64,000 nucleotides of DNA from Tetrahymena thermophila SB210 (taxonomy: Eukaryota; Ciliophora; Oligohymenophorea; Hymenostomatida; Tetrahymenidae), in the NCBI RefSeq assembly GCF_000189635.1, contig NW_002476418.1:620001-684000 (forward strand), read 5' to 3'. Position 1 is the stretch's first letter; the number at the start of each line of letters is the position of its first letter. The notes beneath the pieces were generated by a model. The model saw only the letters and a list, made by a program, of their open reading frames with translations, was not told the origin of the DNA and did not search any database. Both the position numbers and the translations under genes were made by a program. Of this stretch, positions 50,839 through 61,113 are shown in pieces.

Positions 50839-52821
50839 ATGTCTCAATAGCTTTAATATATTTAAATGATATTAAAAAAACAAAAATAAGAAATAAATTT
50901 ATTTGATTTTAACTATTCAATTGATCTAATAGAAAAGTTATGCAAAGCTAAATGTTCTTCTGTGAAAGTTTCAGAAATTGAAAAAAAAAAATGTGTAATA
51001 TGTAATTAATTTATTTAGTAATAACAAAAATAATTCTGCGATTGTTTTATCCATGAGTAGTGCTTTAGTAATTACTACAGATAAGAATATGAAAACTAAA
51101 TGTAAGCGGAATTTTCCTCAATATATAAAAATATTCCAACTTCAAATCAAAAAATAATAAATTGTTATTTTTGCTAAAAAAAAATTTTTTCATCATTGGA
51201 TTTTATTTTTAAAGAGCTTAAAAATTAAAAATGCTCACATTATAAATGCAAAAAAGCTGTAGGAATGTAAAAAATAGAGTATTATTGTTAATGCGGCTAA
51301 AATATATAATTTCTCCATTAAGAATGCTTTATTGTTGAGTATAATGAAGCAAATTTTGAAACTGAATAGATGAAATGCTAAAAATGTCGCTTCAAAATGA
51401 AGTTCATAGATAGCTAATTAAATAATCGAAAATAAAAATTGTAATATCATTGTGATTTGTGTCAAAAATAAGACTAAATTGATAATTAAATTCCCTTTTA
51501 TTCAGCTATAATTTGCAATTGTAATAAAATATATTGTTAATTATGTTTTTCAAAGTATCTAGAATAACATTAACAACAATCTTTAATTTATTTTTAAGAT
51601 GAAAGCATTACTGAATTCTAATGTTTAAGTCAAGTACCAAAATGCAATGTGGATCAGAGATAATTAAAATAATTTTAAAGGACTAAGGCAGGCAAAAAAT
51701 TTCTCAATAAGGTATATGAGTGCCTTAATGAGGAAATGATTAAAAATGAAAATATATTAACATGCCCTGGATTTTATTTTAGGGATAAAAATAGTGGAAA
51801 AGTGGAAAAGCAATCTGCTTAAAAATATATTACTATGAAGAGATAGTCTGAGTTTGATGAAGATGTTAAAAAAGAATATTAAGAAAGTCTTCAAAAGCTT
51901 TAATAAAAGTATGAAATTATAGAATGCAACAACAAATTTTAAGTTGATTTTTAAGGGGATGAAAGAATATTTAAATGCAGTAATTGTGAATATCTTGATT
52001 GCAGAAATTAGGAATGTAAGTCTCCACATTTCAACTTATCATGCGAAATATTTAAACAACTTAAATAATTTAAAAATCGAAATTAATAAAATATAAGTTA
52101 ATTAAATAGTAATTATCAAAATGCAATTTATAAAGTTAGATATGAAAATTAAATAATTATTGTAGATTAATAATTTTATAATCGTTTAAAGGAGGATCCG
52201 AAAAATTAAATTGACTTAATTGAAGAAATCAAAAATCCATTTTTCTAAGCCTGCAATTTACCCTTTGATCTATTTGATCCTCAGTATGATAAAGATTGGG
52301 AGTAATATAAAATTTAAAATAAACTATAGTCTTCTAGAGGAAAAATCAAAGGAAAAGATATATAATACAATTATCCTATTCATTAAAATTTATTTGGATA
52401 TGGAATTAATATATAAAAGCTTTACGGTAAATAAGATAATCTAAAATGGCTGAGCAGAAATACAGATGAAGACACGTACATTGTGGGTTATCATGGGACT
52501 AAATCAATAGCTGCAGTATAAGGTATTATAGCAAATGGATTCTAAGCTGGTGCTGGCTAGGCATATAAAGGAAGTCATTGTCCTTATACAAACACGATAG
52601 TTGGAGTAGGAGTTTATTTTGGTGCAAGTATCAATGTTGCATACGGGTATACATCTCCGATAAGAATATAGAATCAAATATATCGAATCATATTCTAATG
52701 TCGCTTAAATAGTAGAACAGTAAAAAGCGCTTGTTAAATAGGAACAGTCGGCGAATACTATGTAGTAAATAACCCAAATGATATTAAAATTTATAGAATT
52801 TTACTAATTAAAGAATAATGA
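50839..52821 (+). CDS. Cys-rich RING/RBR-like protein fused to ADP-ribosyltransferase (PARP/ART-like) domain
   Basis: One intron-free frame of 661 codons, 660 aa, from MSQQLQY to TGA at 52819-52821; another in-frame Met follows at residue 10. Residues about 30-320 hold chained zinc pairs: CVICNQ, CDCFIHEQCF, CYFCQK, CSHYKC, CQCGQNIQFLHQECF, CQKCRF, CDLCQK, CNCNKIYCQLCF; a last set, CSNCEYLDCRNQECKSPHF, lies near 410-430. Residues about 530-660 are a clear ART fold: VGYHGTKSIAAVQGI, then ANGFQAGAGQAY, VGVGVYFGASINVAYGY, IIFQCRL and GEYYVVNNPNDI. His (GYHGT), Tyr (GVYF) and Glu (GEYYV) fit the H-Y-E triad of PARP-type transferases. The protein may couple ubiquitin- and ADP-ribose-type modification; this is inference. 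Confidence 0.85.
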
Positions 52822-53719
52822 AAGTTATAAATTACATTCAAAATATAAAAATTAAAAAACTTTTATATATTTGCATTAATTATTTTATATCCTACGATAA
52901 TACATCCATCTATTTTATAAAATATTACAGAATAATCCGAATTAAATAAGTTTATAAATAAATGAATAATTTGTAGATGGTCTTTCATTTATTAATAAAA
53001 ATGAATTATTTTTTTGGATTTAACTCCGCAATTTTACTTAAAGAATTTTTTTTATAATGAGTTTATCAGATATATTATTTGTTAAAAAACTATATAATAT
53101 AACAATAAAATTACCTCAATATCTAAAATTTCAGTGCATAGTCTTGAAAAAGGCAGTACCCTAGGGTACTTACTATAATTCAATAATAAAACAAGGAAAA
53201 AATGTTTTTCAAAATGATTAATTAATGAGAATATACAGTAATTTAATAAATATAAATAAACATATAAATTTTAAATTCATTGACTTTGCATGAGAGAATA
53301 AACAAAAAAAGTATTTTTTATTAATTATAATCAAAATAAATATTTTCAAAAAAATAAAAGCAATTTTTAATTTATAAAATGGAATTAGGGTTTATTTATT
53401 TATTTAATAAATACAATAACTTAATAATTTAAGAATTATTGCTATTCTTTTGGAAGGAAATAAAATGATTAGTAAATCTAATTGCTTACATTGATTGATT
53501 GATTTGTAAAAATTAACAGATAAAAAACAAATAAATTATTTGAAATTATTATTAGCCCTAATTTATTTATTTATTTTTGATTGATTTATTCATTTTGAGG
53601 ATGGTTGGTTGGTTGTTTTTTTAATTTATTTCTTTGAAAAATAGTTGTTAGGATCATTTAATATTTTCTAATTAATTTAATAATTAATAATAAAGAAAAC
53701 ATTATTTTATTTTATCGAA
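52822..53719. other. Intergenic
   Basis: AT-rich spacer between two plus-strand genes, with short GATT and GGTT runs near 53485 and 53600 and a G-containing patch (GGCAGTACCCTAGGG) at 53151-53165. No gene supported. Confidence 0.5.
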
Positions 53720-56700
53720 ATGGATAATTAGTTTTTACCTCCTATTGAGAATATTAGTTTGCAGCGAGGATTCAAGCAGTTTAATCCTGAAAAGGGTGGA
53801 TCACATTTATTAGAAAACACTAATGAATTTGATAAGTTTCCTTATACATGCTTCGGCTACCTTAGCTTTAAAGACAAAAATACTAATAAAAAAAAATTAA
53901 TAGGTTAAGCAGTTCTCATTGGACCATCGCATATTCTAACTTCTGCCAATAGTATTTACGATTTTACAAAGCAATATGAATCTCTATTTAGCTAGGGAGA
54001 ATTAGAATTTTATGGTGGTATTGATTTAGATATTTAAACCAAGGTTGTTTCGATTTACTGCAATAAAGAAACAATAAAAGCAAGCAAATCCTATGATTAA
54101 CAAAACTTTGCAATGTGCATCTTAGAAAAAAATATAGGAGAAAAGCTAGGTTATTTGGGAATAATCACACCTCTGCAAATGGCTTTATTTGAAGAAATAT
54201 AATTTAAATAGCAGCCTGTATTAGTATTTGACAGTCAGCAATTATTAAGTGGTTAAATTTGTGATGTAGATGATAAAGAGATGCTAATTTAATTCAAAAA
54301 TAGTGATGGAGTAATTATAAATTAAATAGATTAAGAATATCACTCAATTTAGGAACAAAGTTTGGAAAAAAATTAAGAAAGTGTTGATGACGAATAAGAA
54401 GAATAAGAAAGGGATTAAGAATAAATGAGAATGGAAATTATAAAGAACAACGCATAGGCCACATCTTAGTTACTCAATAATATAGTTTTTATACATGACA
54501 AATTGTTTGGTTACGCCATACTTTCAGCAGACGCCTAAAGAGATGGAATTTATTACAAAAGTCAGTACCTTACATGCTTCCACCTCTATCAGATGGTTTT
54601 CTGGTATTAAGGGCTTGAAGTAAATCAAAAAGACTAAACATAAAAGAGTAAAAATTTCTTTATTTAATAAAATTTTAATATTTTCTTAGAAATTATCTTT
54701 ATTACAAATTTACAAATTTGTTGTTCATTCATACTAGCAATATGCGGTATCAAATATATAAAGATACTATTTTATTTGATTAAATTATTAACTAACATCT
54801 CTTTTTGTAAATAAATGTTCTTTTTTATTTTAGTTTAGGAGATGAAATATCTTGAGAATAAGGGAAATATGAAAGTTGAGGAACCAGCTGAACAGGAGAA
54901 TAAACCATTGGTTTGTTTAAAGCAGCTAAATAATTAGTTTATTTTTACAGGAAATGAGGACAGCAGTGCTAATTTTTGGCATTTAGGTTCTATGAATATC
55001 GGATAATCAGTTTAGAAAGAAGTATTCGAATATAATTTCAGAGATAGTACTTTCAATGGTATTGCAGACATAGTTAGTGAAGGATATTATGCAGTTGCTA
55101 TAGTTGGAAGATATGCAATACTTCTAAACTGGCTCAATTTTGAATTGCTCGAGGCTAAGTAGTTTGATTATGATCTCACCTGCATTATTAAGAGATAACA
55201 GAGATTCAAGTATTTAGTTGGGGATGCACAGGGATAGGTCATATACTTAAATTTAAATTGCAATACTCTCCAGCTAGAAGAGGATTAGGAAGGCTCTCTT
55301 AGATCTAGATAGCAAAAAAATATGCATGGACACAAAAATACTATAGAAAAGCTATGCCTAATCCCAGAGAGGAATCAATTAGTTGTAGCTTCTTCAGATG
55401 GAATAAGAATTTGGGATGTAAAATCAAAGAAATTAGTTACTAATATTGAATCTGAACAGAAAAAAGCTGTCACCTTTATTGGATATTCAAAGACGCGACT
55501 TTACATTGCAGGTGAAGATTAATATCTTAAAATATACGATCTTTCGGGTAAATAATAGAAATCAATGAGATTTTAGTATCCTATTAAATGTGGTGTGTTT
55601 TTGAATTCTTCAGAAATAGCTTTATCTGATGGCAAAAACTTGAAAATTATTAATGTTATTACAAATGCTTAGGATTACTATTCGATTCATAAAAACAATA
55701 TAACTCACATTTGTAAGATAAATGAATTTTAATTTATCACTGCTGATACAAGAGGATCATTGTACAAGTGGACTCTAATGTCTAATGAAAGCGAGTCTAG
55801 TCTTTAGTACAGAGTTTCTGTTGAATTAAGTAAAGCGGCTAAGGTGAACTTCTCTGATTATTCTCCTGAGAAAGTCGCTAAATTCTTTTAATCTAATTAG
55901 TCTCCAAACACAAGCTCATTCCACTCTTAAAAATTTTTATAGATGAAAGCCAAAATTGAAACTCAAAGAAACCTAGCTAAGTAATTTCAATCAAATAAAT
56001 TATTTTTTATAAATCAATTACTAATGAAAATTTAATTTAAAGTTAGGGGATTTATGAAGGAAGCTAGAAAATGGTGGGAGATCTCTATTCTTAGGAGAAC
56101 TATTATCTAAAAGCAAAAGTTAGAAATTTGGAAAGTAAAGTTAATGCAGCTAAGGGTGAATACAGTGAAAGTCATAAGGATTTTATCAATAACTCGTCAT
56201 ACAGTAAGCTAAATGCAAGCTCGATAAATAATAATAGTAGCACTAGAAATCTTAGAGAGAATTCATCTAGCATCACTTTGAAAACTTAAAAGGCTTAGAT
56301 TAAAGTTATGGAATAAAAGTTGAAAGAATAAGAGGATCTTGTTCTTAAAATTCAAGGAGAAGAGTAATTGCTTAGAAATAATGCTGAAAAGAAAGTGAAG
56401 CAAGAAAAAAAAGTTTACATGGAAAAGAATGTTGATGATATCAAAAAAAACTCTTAGCGATTTGAATCTATGATACCTTTGATTCAAAATGATATTGACC
56501 TGCTTAGAAAACAGCTTAGTTTCATGAATGAAAAGTTGAGTGATAAACAGGAGAGAATCAGAGATAGGTCAAGTTCCCTTCAAAAGAAGTAATCAGAATT
56601 AAAGCAGTTCCACAACTAAATTCAAAAGAGAGAATAAGACGTGTAAGAAGAGCTCAATAAAAAAAGAGAGTAAACCAAATAGCAACAAGAACAAGACAAA

Positions 56701-59700
56701 AGAGAAATGGAATAGCAAAGACAGCAATTTAATGAGTTTATTAAGGTAGATTAAGACCATGTGTAAGAAGATGGTGATGAAGATGATAATCAAGCTTTAC
56801 ATGATAACTAATTTGAGCACATTTCTTAAGAGCTAGATTAAACAATTAAGAATAGCTAGAACTTCATCAATAGCTAAAGAAACCTTAATTCCTCTTTGCA
56901 ATAATATGTATAGGCAAATATCGATGAAAGTAATGAGTCTAACATGAAAGCCTCTTAAATTTCTTCAAAAAATAGAAATGATGAAATAAATAACTCTCTA
57001 GGAAGCAGCTGTGTTTTAAATAATAAAAAAATAACTAGTTCTGCATAGGCTAGAAATATTATGAAATCAAATAGAGAAGAGTAAAGTTTTTAGAACTAGC
57101 AAGAGATGTCGTAAAATATTAGTAATTCTTCAAGAAATAACTATAAAAATTAAATTAGCAACATAGAAGAGGAGCAGAATTCATACAAGTATACCAATAG
57201 AAAATCCTCACCAAGCAATTATGGAAATTCTTAAATTATCAGTGAAACCAATGAAAAACTATCTCACAGGAATAAAATAGAAATTAGAAAAGCAGCTGAT
57301 TAAGAGGGATAAAATACTGAATAAACTGAAGAAAATCTTAAATACAGCTTTATAGAACAATAGTTTTTTAAACTTTAGCAACAGGTAGCCCAGTTGTAGC
57401 AAAATTATGAAGAAATAAAGCAATCAAATTACTCTCCCTCTAAATTGTAGACTATTATCATTCCTCAATAAAGTTAATTCATAAGACCTAGTGAATTTAA
57501 ACCTGTTTTGAGAATTCAATAAAATGTATAAGGTTCCAGTTCAAATTAAATCTACAACACTCCTGAGAGTCCTAATTAACTATAATCTGCTTTAAGAATA
57601 AATAATTTTGTAGGTTATAATTAAAATATGCAGCCTCAATAAAGCAGTAATATTGCTTAGAATTCTCCTCCTAAGCCATATTTTGGTACATCAGCAACAA
57701 CTCGTTCTCTTTCTCCTAACTTAATTGCAAATAATAGTGGATAAACTTATAATCAAATGAGCTAGTTTGGAAATTCATAAAATTTATAATTAAACAGCAG
57801 TTCTCAATTTTACATTAACAATTCTCCACAAAAAGGTTATGATTAATAAATTTTGCAAAAATCTTAAATACATTAATCTCCTGGATAGATATTGCTCCTT
57901 AATAATTCCTTGAATTAATCATTATGTGAAGGTATTTCAAGTAGCAACACTAAGTAGAAAACTGCTGAGTAGGTCAATAATAAATCCATTTAGGGAGCAA
58001 CAAGCAGCTCATAATAAAAATAAAGGCCGTCTTCTTCTTTAAAACAAAATTAACTATAATTGGAACTAATGAATCAAAGTAAAAATACAAACTAATTTAA
58101 CATTTATAAAATGAGTTCTCCTGCTGTACAAAATATATCGTAACTAAATTAATTATTAGCAGCCAACACAAGTTCTATCAATAATCCTTCATTGCAACAA
58201 ACTGATTTTATTTAACAGCAAAAGTTATTGTTATAACAATAATAGTAGCAGTTGATGTAGCAATAAAATCCTTTGCAAACGACTTAATTTTAAAACAACA
58301 TCTAAGCAAATAATGAAATAAATTATGAAAATGAGTAAAATTAAATAGCTGATATTTAAAAAGAAAGAAAAATTAGCAGCAGATAATCCAAACAATCTAT
58401 CATATCTAACAATCAGAATATTAGTATGGAAGTGACATAAGTAAAGCAGCTTTAAGAAGAGAATTTATCTCTCAAGAAAAAGCTTCAAGAGCATTCTAAA
58501 TTGATTTAAGAATTGCAATAAATAATGCAAAATTAAAGCGAAGAAAATTCCAAGCAATAAGAAATAAGCTTATCAGAAAAAGAAAACTTTAAAGCTCAGT
58601 ACTAAAAATTAGTTGAACAATCGAACGCTTAACAATAAAATATCCAATAGATTTCGGAGTAAATTGTTAAATAAACTCAATACATAAATTAATTAGAATA
58701 AGAAAAATAAACTCAGCTCTTTTCTTATAATGAAATGGCTAAGCAATTTGACAGAGAAAAAAATTAAATGGTAAATCAAATAAATTTGAAAGAACTTGAA
58801 ATTTAATAAAAGAATTCAGAAATCTTGTAATGTTAAAACAGCATAAGCTAATTGAATATCACAATACAGTAATTAAGGTAGATGACTACATATGAAGAAG
58901 TAGAAAAATTAACTAAACAAATAAATGTGATGGATAAGATGATAGAGTAGCAGAAGAATGAGTCAAAGACTTAGAAGTAGCTTCTAATGGGATAAGAAAA
59001 AGCTATTGTTGATGGAAAGAGAATTGAGCTTGAATTCTAGCAAATTCAACTGTTGAATCAACAGTTAAGTAATGAAAATGGCATTCTAAAGTCAAGAATG
59101 TAGTTTTTAGAAGCCGAAAATAAACAATTGAATTAAAAAATGCTTGTAATTAGAGATGAAATAGATGGTAAATATTAAAACACAATTTTGGAATTGCAAA
59201 AATTGATGTAGGGTCATGCAAATAAGCAGATCAACATTACTCAAAGTGTTGAAAATATTAAATAGGGAGTTCTCAATGGTTTAGATATTAATGCTTTGGA
59301 CAAACTGATTGAAATATCACACAAAAAGTAACAGCTATCAACTACTTAGAACTTAAAACAATCAGTGAGTTCTATTCCAATAAGTTAAGTACAAGGAATG
59401 CAATAGCAAAATATTATAAATCAAAGTTATCAGCCCATGAGAATTACAGATTAGTTGGTTGGATCAACAAATTACGAGCAATAAAAAACTTATTAAAAAA
59501 GAATAAATTATAACCAAGAATAGCAACTAGTGAATTTAGAATCTACTTCATCTATCAAAACTTTCAATCCAGACGATTAAAGAAGTGTCCAAGAGCAAGG
59601 AACTATGAATGCCCAATAAGGTCGCTTCTAAAGTAGATCAGTCTCTCCTCTAGGTCTGAATAGCCGTGGTTAAGGTTAAGGATTTAATTCATCTCAGCAA

Positions 59701-60003
59701 AAATCTCTAAGATCAGATAGATCAAACAAAAAATTTGATTCAGAATCTATAAAAACCTTCCAGCCTGATGGTTTAGAAGTCTCAAGATCAGATGAAAACA
59801 GTGATTCTGACTATTTAAGTAATATGAGTAATCTGTAAATAACAAACTAAGATTAATATCCATTAAACAAAAAGTCTTCTCTCAAAACTAGTAAAACTAT
59901 CATAAAACAAGGAAACAATAAATAGTAAGTAGTTTTGGTTGATGAAAACGATATTTAATAGAAAAAAAGGTAAGAAGAGTAAGGAATGTGTGCATAACAA
60001 TGA
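53720..60003 (+). CDS. Pseudo-trypsin/WD40/coiled-coil protein, member 2, 2011 aa
   Basis: Three exons (introns 54648-54833 and 55981-56042) sum to 2012 codons; TGA at 60001-60003. Residues about 40-300 follow a V8/trypsin-like fold: CFGYLSF, then AVLIGPSHILTSANSIYDF (Asn in the catalytic His slot), NFAMCIL (Asp slot lost), IGEKLGYLGI and NNIVFIHDKLFGYAILS where GxSG would be. An acidic insert rich in Glu/Gln follows near residue 225. WD repeats span about 54840-55880, for example SSDGIRIWDVKSKKLV and AGEDQYLKIYDLSGK. From 56043 on it is coiled coil and Gln/Asn-rich disorder, with a second coiled coil at about 58430-59330. No catalytic triad remains, so a scaffold role is inferred. Member 3 lies 1.1 kb downstream on the same strand. 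Confidence 0.85.
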
Positions 60004-61113
60004 AAAAGAAAAGTTGTTATATTATAATTAATTTAAGTCAATTATTAAAATATATTAAAATTTAATTATTAAAATTTTTATTTGTATTAAATTTGATAAA
60101 CAAATAATTTGTAATTTAATTCTTAATAATTAATCAAATAAAACCAATATGTATCAAAAGCTTAAATACATTCTTTTCATTTCTATCAACTTAATAAAAA
60201 AAAATTTAAAATGTATGTAAATTTATTGGAATCGTTTCAAATGTAAAGTAAATAAATAATTTCAAAAATATTTATTAAATTAATTAAAAACAATAAATTA
60301 ATTAATATTATTTTTTATTAAATGTTTGTTGATGCATTAATTATTAAAATGCTTGATTATGTTATTTATTTATTTATTTTTTGCCATATTTTTTAAAACA
60401 AAACCTTTTTAAATTATTTTAATAAGATTTTATCAATTAAAATTTTTTAATATAAATTAAGCTCTTGTTTCATTAAAAAATAAATAAATAAATTAATTAA
60501 TGGTGATTAGAAAATAAGCTAATAATCAATTATAATAATTAAAATTATTTCATAATAAATCATTGAATTATAAGATTAAAAAAACAACAAAAATAAGATA
60601 AATTTCTATTCTTAGGAATTAATATTTCTACTAAATATATAAAAAATTTAATCTATAAAATCTCTAATTTAATTGATTTTGTATTTTGAACATACTCAAA
60701 TGACTAATGATGATGGGTTGACTTCACAAAAAAATATAATTTTTGAGATAAAATTTTTTTAACTTAAATAAATTAACTTTTTTTGTTCAATAAAGTTAAC
60801 TAAGGTATTTTTTGATAATAAGAATCAAATATTTTAATTTTGGAAAAGGAATTCTAAAAATTGATTAGATAAATGCTATGATTACAAGTAATAGTATTAA
60901 TAATATATCTTTGAAATTGCAGTAAGACAGACAAATAAATATCTGTTTTTTTTGTTGAGTAATAATTATGAAAAGTATTTTATAATAAAGTTTTGTTTTG
61001 ATATTCTAAGTGTTTTCTTGATAATTTTTATTACTTTATAAATTTTTTCTTATTCGTGATTTAGTTTATTAATAGATCTTTCATTAAGCTTAACAATTTT
61101 TTGCAAATTAAAC
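60004..61113. other. Intergenic between tandem paralogues
   Basis: AT-rich spacer between members 2 and 3 of the pseudo-trypsin/WD40 family. No coding frame or repeat element of note. Confidence 0.5.
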
